NCBI GenBank assembly: GCA_949358305.1
Contig: OX442319.1
Span: 5,642,001-5,706,000, forward strand
Source: Strigamia acuminata
Lineage: Eukaryota > Arthropoda > Chilopoda > Geophilomorpha > Linotaeniidae
DNA length: 64,000 bases
Reading direction: 5' to 3'
Made by a program: the position numbers and the translations under genes
Part shown: piece by piece, positions 43,241 through 64,000 of the stretch
Layout of the letters: every line of letters starts with the position of its first letter
Numbering within the stretch: position 1 is the stretch's first letter
Notes under the pieces: model-generated
Database searches by the model: none
Told to the model about the DNA's origin: nothing
Seen by the model: the letters and a program-made list of their open reading frames with translations, nothing else

Positions 43241-44427
43241 TGGTGCAAGTTGTGTATTTTCTAACAAAGTGATTCATTATTTCATCAATGTTACGAATGT
43301 GTCATTAATATTTGAAACTAATGTAAATAATGTTGTAAATTATATTTTTTTAATGGCTTAAATGCATATTAAAGAAAAAATTTATTTGTTGTACGTGATT
43401 TTTTATCGTTATTTGTTGAAATTTGTGATAAAAATGTAACAATTTTATACAAAAATCAACATCCACCATTTTCCAGTATAGTTGTGAACGTATTTTTGGT
43501 CTATCGACATGCACATTCATAAGATAACCGGAATTGGTATTCGATTCACGGATTCTCGCGTATTCTAGCTTTTTCTTTGAAAAAAAAATAAAAAAAACAT
43601 TATTTCCAGTAAATTTTACGAGATAAATATATTTTTTGTTGAAATTCCAATTTTATTGGGTAATTTTGTTTTATTTCGCAATTTGGTTAAATTAAAGTTG
43701 GATTGATCGTTCTTTGGAGGCTTGCTACGACCATGATGTCATCATGAGCATTGCACGCTTCAAATTTCCGAATTTTCAAATGGTAATATAAATAAGCACT
43801 CAAAAATCTCTAAAATAACCGCATTTTTTTCTCTACTCTATTATTATTATTACACACCTATTTAATTCTTTACCAATACCTTAGAATTTCGTATTTATAA
43901 AAAAATAATAATAATTGCAGCACCAAGGCCAATAGCTGATGCAGTAGGCAGTAGGAAGTGCATGAAAATAAGCATGTAACCTTTGAGTAGGTCAAGGTGT
44001 ACAGGAAACGAATCCGCGAAAAAAATAAAAATTAGAAAATAAATAAACCAATTTTATAAAATTTTATTAAAAAATAGCCTATAAAAAGCTTACATCTTTA
44101 AAAAAATCATCGAAAAAACGATTAAAAACCTCATTGGAAATGACATCATTTGTTATGAGGGCTAGCGCTCGACCGACTCGCATCGTTTTACCACTCCCAC
44201 AATGCACCGCGAGGTTGAATAAGCCACGGAGTCATACGAAAATTAATCAAAGCTGCGCATCGCTTCAACAGATTTGTTGTGTTTATTATTATTACTGCCG
44301 TTTCATCATCATGTTTTCGTCCTAGTGTGCGAGTTGGAGGGCATGTAAACAAGGAATTTGTATGCAAAGATTAGTGGAGAGCGCGGACGTAATTACAGAA
44401 GGATTGAAGGCTGGCATATTGAGCCTG
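43241..44427. promoter_or_regulatory. Spacer between the two WIPI genes
   Basis: About 1.2 kb, AT-rich up to 44100 and then less so up to the second WIPI start, where the promoter and 5' leader should be. I see no gene and no clear TATA box. An ORF at 44134-44325 has no recognisable domain. Confidence 0.35.
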
Positions 44428-47400
44428 ATGAACCTCGCAAGTCAAGGGGACCAGTCCAGTGGTGTGTTTTTCGTTAACTTCAACCAGGACAACACGTAAG
44501 TCATGAAATTTAAACAAAACAAATCGAAACAAAACATCCGAAAACGGATGTGGTGAAATACAGATACAAAGAGAATTTTTATTTTTTTTAGAAGTTTTTT
44601 TTAAAATTTTTTTTGTGTATAAAATATGCCAAATTAGTTTTATTTTATGGACTTAATTACATTGACCTATAAAAAGATTTTTGATTAAAAATTTGAAATT
44701 TTTATTTTTTTATTTTTTATTAATTGTGTTTTTTTGTTTTTGGATTGCAGATCCCTGGCAGTGGGCACTAAAAAGGGATATAGGTTATTTTCCCTTAATT
44801 CTGTGGACAAATTGGAAAAGATTTATGAAAATGGTGAGTTTTGTGTTTGATTTTGGTGTTTATTAAGGTTGTTTTTATTTTTTTTTCTAGGTTAATGACA
44901 GGCTATTTTTGTATTTGGGTACACACAAGTGACAAGTTCACTGATATTGACATTTTTATTTTTATTACTCCATAAAAATTAAAAAGTTTAAAAAAATTGA
45001 CATATTAGATAACTGTTTCTGTGTATACATTAAAGGCAGTGACCTTTGAACAAGAATGTTTGGGATAAGGGCACCCAGATTGGATTAGAAAAAAATAGTC
45101 TGCTGTTTATCATCTTTGGAAGATGGTTAAAAATAAATATAAAGTAATTTTTCATTCAGTTAAATCTAACCAAGACTGCGGAGAGAAAACAATCGACAAA
45201 TAACTGCGAAAGACGAAAACAAACGTCGCTAATTTGTACAAAACTAATCCAAAAGTGTGAACAGTCTGAAATTAGACTTTCGAAAAGTCGTAACTTCTAC
45301 AAAAGTGGTTTAAGTGTGAACAAGGCATTAGTCAAGCCTCAGGTTCCTTTCTGACTGCCAGGCCCAGTTTGTAATGTCCGAAATACATTATATTACATCA
45401 TGTGGCGTAGAATTATAATGGATTATATGCGCTAACGCCGAAAAGCGGAGCTTGCCTGTATCTATGTAAAAATATAAACATATGTTATGCATTTATGTTT
45501 GTCCTGCTCTCTTAATTTCCCAGCTGTGGTAATTGACCTTGTAATCAGTCAAGCATATCAAATTATTTGTCATATTTTCCTACTTGAAAGAAATATTTAT
45601 TATTATTGTAATTACGATTGAAGTAAATGGAAATATGTGATAAAGTTCATGGAAAATTACAAACAAAACAATTTTTATTGATGAAAATAAATATTCTCAG
45701 CTGGAAATTGTTTTACAAATAGATTTTATGATGTTTATGACCCTTAAACCTCATTTTTGGTCCTAAATATTATTAAACCTATTTACTTTTGTTTGACCAC
45801 TTAAAAAAATGCTTTTAACAGCTGAATAAATTTTTTTTTTTTTAATTTTGTTTTAGAAAGCGAAGAAGTTTATATTGTCGAAAGACTTTTTTCAAGTAGT
45901 TTGGTTGCAACGGTCAGTTTATCGTCTCCACGGAAGCTATTCGTGAGCCATTTTAAGAAGGGGACAGAGATTTGCAACTACAGCTATGTGAATACAGTTT
46001 TATCTGTTAAACTAAACAGAGTGGTAAACATCTAAATAATTATTAATTTTTTTTTTTTATATATTAAAATATCAATTTTTCTTTATTAGCGGCTTGTGGT
46101 ATGTCTGGAAGAAAGCCTTTACATTCACAATATTCGTGATATGAAAGTGTTGCACACGATTCGGGACACACCGCCAAATCCACAGGGTTTATTTGCTTTG
46201 TCAAGTAACCAGGAGAATTCATATCTTGCTTACCCGGGCAGCAACACTATCGGAGAAGTGCAGATATTTGATGCAGCAAACTTGGTAATTATCGGCTTTT
46301 ATGCCGAAATGATATTAAAAACATTTCTTAAAAAATAACGTAAACATAAAATCCATTTTTTCACTTATCTGGAAAACTGAGTACATGTAAACTTAGTTAT
46401 TATAATGGTTCGGTGTGGCATCTAATGATGATGCAACGTTCCATAATTACGATGTATTACGCAAAGCCGTAGCGGCGCGGAACCTAAATAAGAGTATGTG
46501 ATTAAAGCCGCTCTCTTCTGGGGCGAGAATTCACTTACACTTGCAAAACTGCATTTTTTTAGGCCAAAATTTATTAGATAAAAACTGAATTTATTTGACG
46601 GGAGCTCCTCCTATTGATACTTTTTCTGAATTTCTAGCAAGCTAAAGTAATGATATCAGCTCATGACAGCCCATTGGCAGCACTTGCTTTTAATCCATCT
46701 GGAACCAAACTTGCAACAGCATCAGAAAAGGTTTGAAAAATTAAATCTTTTTTTATTGAAAAACCGGTGAAAATTATTGTCATTTTATTTAGGGAACTGT
46801 GATCCGGGTGTTTGAAGTTCAAGATGGTGGTAAACTCTTTGAATTTCGACGAGGCGTGAAACGGTATGTGATTTTGCCGGGCTACGACAAATCGTCAACC
46901 CACAGACCTAAATGCTACTGGACCGCACACTGCCAATGGCGCCCGGCTTGTGAGAGGAGGAGGCATTGTTGAGATGAATACTGTATATCTTCAAATAGTG
47001 CACCCGCGCGCTATTAGGAAAAAATATTTGCCTCGCGCGCTATTAGAAGCTCGCTGGGGCCAATGCTGGGTTTTTTGAACGTATCTGCAACGAAAAACAC
47101 CTAAAAGTGTGACAAATGAAACGTTTTCTATAAGTTTCGGTAATTCTGTTTTATTTTTCATCCTTTTTTGGCACATTTCGAAAATTTTGGGCCTCCAATT
47201 GTGCACCCACGCGCAATTCGAGGCCCGCGCGTTACCGGCAAAAAAAATATGTCCCGCGCGCAATTGGAGGTCCGCAAGCTATTAGAGGCTCGCGGAAAAT
47301 TCGAAGATATACGGTAATTTAGTGTTGCCGCTAACCATAAGCATACGCTTCTTACTAGACTTTGACCGATATCGATATTTTACAGTATTGCCGATACCGA

Positions 47401-50400
47401 TAATCGGCAACCGAATATCGGCTGATACTGATACCTGCGCCGATATTAAAATTAAAATGTCCGCCCACCACCCCCCAAAATAAAAAAAATAAAATTAAAA
47501 TTGCGTTTATTAATTTATTTTATGTTTAAGAAACGTTTTTGAAGCAGTATATAATATATACTGCTCCAAAAGCGTTTCTAAAACGTATCGGTTTTAGAAA
47601 CGTGGCAATATCGGTATCGGCCACGCCAAAAAATATCGGATTCGATATCGGTGAATACCGAAATATCGGCCGATAGCCGATACCGATACAGGTATCGGTC
47701 AAAGTCTACTTCTTACCCACAATCTCTTAGTTCGCAGTCTAGTGTATTTAGGTCTGTGAGAAACAGAGTCGATGATATGTCCAGTCAATGATTGGGTCGG
47801 AGTTAATTTTGTTGCTGCGTCGTTGGTTTCTATAACGCTTTTATTTTTCTGTTGTGTTTCAGATGCGTTACAATTTACTCGCTGGCATTTAGCGCCGATT
47901 CGGTTTTCCTTTGTGCTTCCAGTAATACTGAAACTGTTCATGTGTTTAAACTGGAAAACCCGACCGAGACGAAACTGACCGAGGAACCCCAAGGGTGGAT
48001 CGGTTATTTTGGACAAAAGCTCATGCAGTCTGCCGCGTTACTTCCGTCTCAGGTGTCGGACATGTTGAATCAAGGGCGGGCTTTTGCTACTGTACATTTG
48101 CCGTTTTCTGGCCTGAAAAATGTCTGCTCTTTAGCTGTGTAAGAATAGCGTTTAATTAGAATCATTGTTCAAATAACTTAGGAATAGAGGAATCTTAAGT
48201 TTAACTTAATTTAATTATTATTTTTTTTTTAATCGTGTAGAGTTCAAAAAATATTGCGTATTCTCGTGGCTTCAGCGGACGGATATTTGTATATTTATAA
48301 TTTGGATCCAAATGAAGGAGGGGACTGCACTCTACTAAAACAACACAGGTAATTTGCTTTATCAGCAAAATGTTTGTGATGTGATGCCATCATAAGCAAA
48401 CTATGTATCGTATTTCTTCTTACTGTGTGTGGGCCCCCGTGTGTAATTAGCAGTGCGCGGGTCTCAATTATAAAGCGGGGGTTATAACAGAGCAGTAATT
48501 ATAAAGTATATGGATGGAATTTGGGTTGGGAAGAGTGATATTGATATTTTAGGGGTTTTTTAATGAAAAGTTTAATAAAATTTGAATTTTCTGATGAAAA
48601 CTTTGAGATATTTAAATTTTTTAATGGGAAATTTGAGTAATTTTGAATTTTTTCAATGGAAAATTTAGTGAAATTGTATTTTTACGGTAAGATTTGAGGA
48701 AAATTTGGATTTTTACGATAAAATTTGAGGAAAATTTGAATTTTTACGGAAAAATTTGAGTAAAGGTTAAGGAAAATTTGAATTTTTACGCTAAAATTTG
48801 AATTTTTACGCTAAAATTTGAATTTTTACGCTAAAATTTGAATTTTTACGCTAAAATTTGAATTTTTACGCTAAAATTTGAATTTTTACGCTAAAATTTG
48901 AATTTTTACGCTAAAATTTGAATTTTTACGCTAAAATTTGAATTTTTACGCTAAAATTTAAGGAAAATTTGAATTTTTACGTTAAAATTTGATGAAAATT
49001 TGAATTTTTACGCTAAAATTTGAGGAAAATTTGAATTTTACATGACATTTTAATAAAGTTTTCCCATTTGCTTAAAAGTTAATGTGTTGTTCTCCATTAA
49101 ACCGCGGGTCTCCAATAAAACCCTCGTGAAAATTGATTTAGCCGATGGTGCGCGGGTGCACAATTAAAGGAAATACGGTATCCATATTGCGCAATCGATT
49201 AAAGCAAAAGACAGCAATAAATAAGTTATTCTAGTGTTTTAAACAGGCTCGATGGAAGGCAAGACACCCCGGCGACGACCCCGGCAGAAGTAATCCCGTC
49301 TATTTCTGCACCCGCAGAAAAATCCCCGGCGAGCGTAAGCCCTAGCTACGCGTCAACCGTTCGAAAGACGGAAACCTCCGTTCCATCGCCAGGTAATTAT
49401 ACAATCTGTTGTCAAATATGCATAGTCAGCTGTTACCCGTTAGTATGCAATGTAATCGAGGGACCAGCAAGTTTTCTTCAACATTTTATTTTGCTTTTGT
49501 CATACCACAACCACACGCATGAGAATTACCATTGACGGTGTCTATTACGCTTTAACTTCTCCGTCCACCTCTTAAAAATGTTTAAAACAAGATTAATGTT
49601 TACGGTTCAAAGTAGTTTCTAGCAGAAATTAGAAAATCTATACTCATTGATGCAAGGAATGGTGTTTTTTTTATTTTCTTCCCTCACTGATTTGCCACCT
49701 GTGTCTCTGGTCGCAGGCTTACCGAGCTACGCAAGAATAGTGAAGGGAAATGCGAGTGTCCGTTCAACGACAGGTTTGTTTATTGCTCTTTTGGGGACTT
49801 AACATGGGATTTTGTTTGGTTTGTAAACAACTAAAGGTTTTTCTAAAGTGGGCTTATTTAATTTTATAATTTTTATATTTTTTTAAAAAATTTTATTTTG
49901 TTTAATTTTTGTTTTCTTTTCATCATTTTTTTAGTGGCTGGAATACTGTAAGTGTATATTTTTCCTTTTTAGTTATTGGAGATTTTGTGGAATCGGATTT
50001 AGTCGCTTAAGTATCGACAAACTGCTGTAATTGTAATTCTTTTTAATAGTTACACTTGTTATTGAAATTCCACAAGATCTCTACTAAATTAGAAATAATG
50101 GAACATGTATGTAACTAAACTACACTTGCTAATGTAAATGTACAGAATAATTAACGCAGTTGGATGGGCAAGTCGATGCAACCTCGGAAAATAACCTCTG
50201 ACCCTCTAAGTTGGAACTTCTAACACTAAGAGTTATGGAAAGTCGTACGACATCGAGGGATTTCATTAATAGTCTATTTTGTGTTTGTGCGGTTTTGACA
50301 ATTTTGTTTACAACGTTGTTTGTGGATGTGTAAGTTAAAGTGATTAATTCAAAATCACAAAATTGCAAAATTGATCATATAATGAAACCCCGAATTCTAA

Positions 50401-50716
50401 TGCTCGTACCGTCAACGTCCTATCGAGCGGACATAACAAGCGAACTGGATGTATCGAGCTTCGAGTAACGGCCGTTAATTACATGTCTTCAATTATTTCT
50501 AATGCTTTTTAAATGTGTTTATTGTTCTGCTTGACCACTATCCCCCCATTTAGTTTAATAGTAATCAAGAATTATTGAATCTACGTTTGTTGCTTTATTA
50601 CAGAAAGCGATAATTTCCAGGAGATGACAAGTCCAGGTTCGGAATCTCCCATTAAAGGAAACTTAAATTTGGATGATGAAAGTGAATTTCCACCTATGAC
50701 ACAGAAGAATGACTGA
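44428..50716 (+). CDS. WIPI2: WIPI2, PI3P-binding autophagy protein
   Basis: WIPI2 binds PI3P on the phagophore and recruits ATG16L1. Exons: 44428-44495, 44751-44833, 45857-46023, 46090-46284, 46638-46730, 46793-46863, 47863-48138, 48241-48348, 49247-49392, 49717-49773 and 50604-50716. All are GT-AG and in phase, giving about 458 aa. The first exon reads MNLASQGDQ, as in vertebrate WIPI2. The KLNR and [14 protein letters not shown] segments, which hold the two arginines linked to ATG16L1 binding, are kept, as is the FRRG lipid motif (FEFRRGVKR). The blade 7 end [11 protein letters not shown] is followed by a Ser/Pro-rich tail ending in DDESEFPPM, like the vertebrate C-terminus. Introns hold three MITE-like elements. 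It is the conserved member of the tandem pair. Confidence 0.96.
46979..47316. mobile_element. MITE-like element 1 in WIPI2 intron 6
   Basis: Termini TACTGTATATCTTC (46979-46992) and GAAGATATACGGTA (47303-47316) form inverted repeats with one mismatch. The inside has several CGCGCG-bearing blocks (CCCGCGCGCTATTAGG type) repeated in both orientations. It has no coding capacity. TA at both ends could be the target duplication. Termini resemble those of the element at 48406. Confidence 0.65.
47356..47708. mobile_element. hAT-type MITE in WIPI2 intron 6 (353 bp)
   Basis: Perfect terminal inverted repeats TAGACTTTGACCGATA / TATCGGTCAAAGTCTA are flanked by the 8-bp target duplication CTTCTTAC (47348-47355 and 47709-47716). 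Eight-base duplications are a mark of the hAT superfamily. The interior is full of CGATA/TATCG words in both orientations and has no transposase, so it depends on an enzyme from elsewhere. The intact duplication suggests a fairly recent insertion. Confidence 0.9.
48406..49180. mobile_element. MITE-like element 2 in WIPI2 intron 8, carrying a minisatellite
   Basis: Termini TATCGTATTTCTTCTTACTG and its near reverse complement ending GGAAATACGGTA form inverted repeats. GC-rich blocks with GCGCGGGT lie near both ends, as in the element at 46979, and the 20-bp array fills the middle. It has no coding frame. Confidence 0.65.
48560..49045. repeat. 20-bp AT minisatellite inside the MITE
   Basis: The core (48780-48960) has about nine identical units of AATTTTTACGCTAAAATTTG. 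The flanks carry degenerate longer units with GAGGAAAATTTGAATTTTTA. The homogeneous core suggests recent expansion. Confidence 0.93.
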
Positions 50717-52348
50717 AATTTCAAATTGTCAGACATTTTATTGACCTGAAATTACAAAAAAATACAAGAAACTTGTGACAGATCATGGATTTTTTTTTCT
50801 TTTCCTTTTCTACATGACTTGTATGTTATATCAAAAAACTGCTGAGCAGTTAAAAAAAATTTAAAAAAAAAACAATGTAAATGGGTTTAATATGCACAAT
50901 ATGCACAAATAATTATTAATCACATGGCTAAAAATGAATCCTGAATTGTTTTCTTTGCATTTTCTTGGAGAATTAGTTACTGTAAAGCTATGATAACAGA
51001 AATTGGTAGAGAAAATAAATAAGTGCCTAAAAGGGATTGTTTTTACTTGGCCATATATATATATCAATCATAAATTTTTAACAAAAAATAATTTTAAAAA
51101 AATCGATTTTTTTTCTCCAATATTTTATATTGCATTTTTTGGGGTTTGATTTTTAAGAGAAAGAAATAATTTAAATTTTTAAATTTTTAAATTTTTAAAT
51201 CAAGGCATTACAGTACTTACAGTGCTCCAATAGGAAGATTTTATTAGCCAGAAAATTCAATTGGTTGTTGGTTATAATTTGAGCACTGGAAGAATCATTC
51301 CTGAAAGAGATATTTATCAGAATTCTAAACCAGAAATAAAAAAAATTTAAAAAAATATTTTCTCAACTACCAAATGATAAAAGAAGAATTTTGTTTTCAT
51401 AACAAACAAATTGCAAATTCTATTGTACAGCTTAGTTAGTTTTGGTTTCTTTTTCCTTTTAGCCTACTTATTATCTACTCACAATGTATAATTCATTTGG
51501 TAGTTTTGTATACGATAGTTTAGTCATTTTTTCTTTTGCTATTTAATTTGTGTAAATATATAACATGGTAAAAGAAGATTGTGTTGATAGACATTGTACA
51601 CATTAATTATTATTATTAATAGTTTTGTGAAGTAAAGTGATCAATTGTTTAAAAGACTTTTGTTGACACCTTCTAGATGTTGAAAATATCCACATCTTCA
51701 CTGCCCACTTCTACATTGCAACTTTCAAATTAAATGAAAATACAAAAAAAACAAATTTTATTTCCACATTGTATTATTAGATATTGTTGTTGTAAAATGT
51801 AAAAAAAAAAAAAGAAAAGAAAATACTGGTATAAAAATTGTGTTCTAAGATTTAATAAATTGTGTACAAAATTTGCAGAAGAAAACCAATTTCCATAAAC
51901 GACGACTGGAAGGAATCTCGAGACATCAGAACCGCGTATTGCGCTCGCGGTCAGACATTCTGTTCCCAGTGATTCTTTTATCACAATATAATACAACTCC
52001 TTGTCAAAAAAATGTCATATCCCTATTTTTGGAACTTTTAATATTAGAAATTTCTCAAAAACTATTTCTCACAAGTAAAAATGGTTTTAGGAGGATTTAA
52101 AGGATTGTTGAGCTATCATTTCCTTAAAAGTTTTTTGAAAAAAAATAAATAGTTGAAGAGAAAAAAATTAAAAACTTCAAAAAGTGACTATTTATAATAT
52201 TTTTCGTAACTTGTGAACAGAATGAGATAAAATTAAAAACTAAACAGATTTGAGAACGTCTATATCCCAGGAAACTTTTCTAAATTGGATGTATGGATCT
52301 CCAAGGCCCTCAAAAAAAGGTGTAATGGAGCTATGTAAAGGGGTAGAC

Positions 52349-52376
52349 AACCACTATTTTTCGAAAAATAGTGGTT
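52349..52376. repeat. Perfect 28-bp palindrome
   Basis: AACCACTATTTTTC is followed directly by its reverse complement. It could form a short hairpin, and it sits 20 bp before a transposon-like end. Confidence 0.85.
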
Positions 52377-52397
52377 ATAGTATAATATAGTATACAC

Positions 52398-52520
52398 CAG
52401 TGGTTTCCAAGCTTTTTTTGGTTCACGGCGTTCCTGTAGGTGGTCACAGGTGTCCCTGCAAGTTCGTCCAGTGTATTTCTTCGATTAAGAGTCGTGGAAA
52501 CATGAACAACCTGGTTCAAC
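52398..52520 (+). mobile_element. hAT-like transposon fragment
   Basis: CAGTGGTTTCCAAGC followed by TTTTTTTGGTTCACGGCG resembles the common CAGTGGTTCCCAA-type end of animal hAT elements. No opposite terminus was found nearby, so this looks like a single decayed end. Confidence 0.5.
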
Positions 52521-53914
52521 GGAAAGAAATGAAGTGAAATTGCTGGTTAACAGAACACAGGTTTATTTTAAACCTTAATGAACCTAATAAATGAATCATC
52601 AAAATTTCCCCATTAAGGAAGGAAAAATGGAAAAAAATTACATGAATTGTGTAAAAAAAGTTATTTTTTCCTGTGTTTTTTGTTATTTTTGCTGAAACGA
52701 ACAAAAACTAAAAACATTTCTGTCATTTCACTAGTGAGATAGTGCCATGAAATAGTGACAGTTGACGTACTCTATCTGTAGTTCTACATTGATTGATTCA
52801 TTTATTTTTCCTGAAAAGATCACCCATTGGCGTATATTGCTTTTGTAATGTCATTGTACTAAACTAAACAAATGATGTTCTACAACATCATTTTAGTCTG
52901 GCATTGTTACTTGAAAAACAATGCTACAGTCACATATTTGTTCATCACTGGCCCCTAAGCCATTAGGCCTACTTAATGGTAGTTACGCCATTTCGGTGTC
53001 CCATTGCGCATGTCCCTTGTTTTGTAGTGACCCCAAAAAATATATTTGGGGCAAAATACAAGTTAGATTAAACAAAAAAGTGATTGATCAAACTATACCT
53101 CTGATTTCCTGAGCACAGATATCGAGTTAATCGCTGGAACATTGAACCGACACCGAATCACCGATGTTTCATTAATCAAAAGTCAAAAACAAGAGAATAA
53201 TATTTATTTAATTTGAGCTGTAAAGGCACTTGTGTGAAAAATTTATTCTAACATATTAAATTGTCTATCAGTATACGTAGAAAGAATTCTTTAAAAGGCA
53301 CTTGAAAAACAAGATGATGTTTGAATACACAATTTTTCTCATGATATATAAACATTTATTACAAAACTAAATTTTTTTTTTTTTTTAAATTTTCAACAGT
53401 TTTTAAAGAATAACAAATTTCATCTGAAACAAGTACTGAAAAGACTCGAATTAACGTTGCATGGAAAGAAAAAAAAACCTGTCTTCCACTAACAGGATAT
53501 CCAAAATACACGTGATTACAAGAATTAAGATCTTTTTTTTTAACACACACAACTGGATTTTTAGACGCAGTCGTATAAACTTAACAAGATCTTACCGGAC
53601 AAAGTAAGCGTGAAAATTTAACGAATGCTTTTAAATGTAAGAAATTGACCAAATTGCATTTAACGGTACGTTATGCGTGGTCTCGTCGTAACGAATGAAT
53701 CGAGAGCGTGCCAAATAAACTGGAACGTCCGATCATTTCATTTAAAATAAAAGATGTCTCCTCAAAAATTACATTTGTAAATATTTGCCATAACAATATT
53801 TACATAGTTATAAATTTTCTTTCTTCTTCTTCTTTTTTTTTCTTTCTTTCTTTTTTTTTACAGTTTAGCGTTTGATTTGTTCTTTTTTGTATCAAATTAG
53901 GTTTTGTAGTAACT

Positions 53915-64000
<10,086 letters not shown>

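Larger units (their letters stand above)
50717..53914. other. Convergent intergenic region, WIPI2 to YAP1
   Basis: WIPI2 and YAP1 end toward each other, so this 3.2 kb holds their 3' untranslated regions. No coding exon is seen. Bases 50750-51850 are very AT-rich with several AATAAA words. Bases 51890-52320 are slightly more mixed. A perfect 28-bp palindrome lies at 52349-52376 and a hAT-like fragment at 52398-52520. The YAP1 3' part probably covers about 53340-53914. Confidence 0.45.

Noticed and set aside
49931-49946. Micro-exon candidate in WIPI2 between exons at 49717 and 50604
   Set aside because: A 13-nt piece between AG and GT would break the frame. Direct joining keeps the frame and gives the expected C-terminus.

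Overview
This window is nuclear DNA of an invertebrate animal. It is AT-rich and intron-bearing, with GT-AG introns, TATA and poly(A) signals, and metazoan genes. I recognise SPO11, a GATA zinc-finger factor, CDK9, WIPI2/ATG18 and YAP1/Yorkie by reading exons across splice sites. A JHY-like gene is also likely. JHY is, to my knowledge, tied to motile cilia, so a ciliated bilaterian is more likely than a nematode or insect. I cannot name the species.

Bases 1-18,000 are a transposon graveyard with no host gene I can support. An apparently intact Ty3-type LTR retrotransposon (3517-8189: LTRs that read identical, 5-bp target duplication, one 1370-aa gag-pol frame) sits inside an older dispersed repeat, here called family A, which has four copies in this region. 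A near-perfect palindrome of about 1 kb (9416-10404) carries a tRNA-like Pol III promoter in each arm. It is followed by decayed pol and LTR fragments, one with a lysine-tRNA-type primer site, and by a small non-autonomous LTR element (14184-15262).

Bases 18,300-26,100 hold a complete 11-exon SPO11 on the minus strand, a complete six-exon GATA factor on the plus strand, and an intronless CDK9 copy whose frame is broken by one UAG at a conserved tryptophan. Bases 28,500-35,300 hold a secreted, probably GPI-anchored cysteine-rich protein, a large unidentified intronless ORF, and a small two-helix membrane protein on the minus strand. Bases 35,800-50,720 hold a JHY-like gene followed by two tandem WIPI genes, one conserved and one diverged. 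The conserved WIPI2 has three MITE-like insertions in its introns. Bases 53,900-64,000 hold the minus-strand YAP1/Yorkie gene, from its stop codon up to the first WW-domain exon, which runs off the window.

The most striking unexplained structure is a set of at least nine AT-rich minisatellites in introns and intergenic gaps. Their monomers differ from locus to locus, but most share one design: a unit of about 21 bp holding one A-tract and one T-tract about 10 bp apart. They fill introns of SPO11, the secreted protein gene, both WIPI genes and YAP1. Apart from SPO11 (meiosis), the genes here are not an operon or a shared pathway. Autophagy (WIPI), Hippo signalling (YAP1), transcription (GATA, CDK9) and cilia (JHY-like) are unrelated neighbours.
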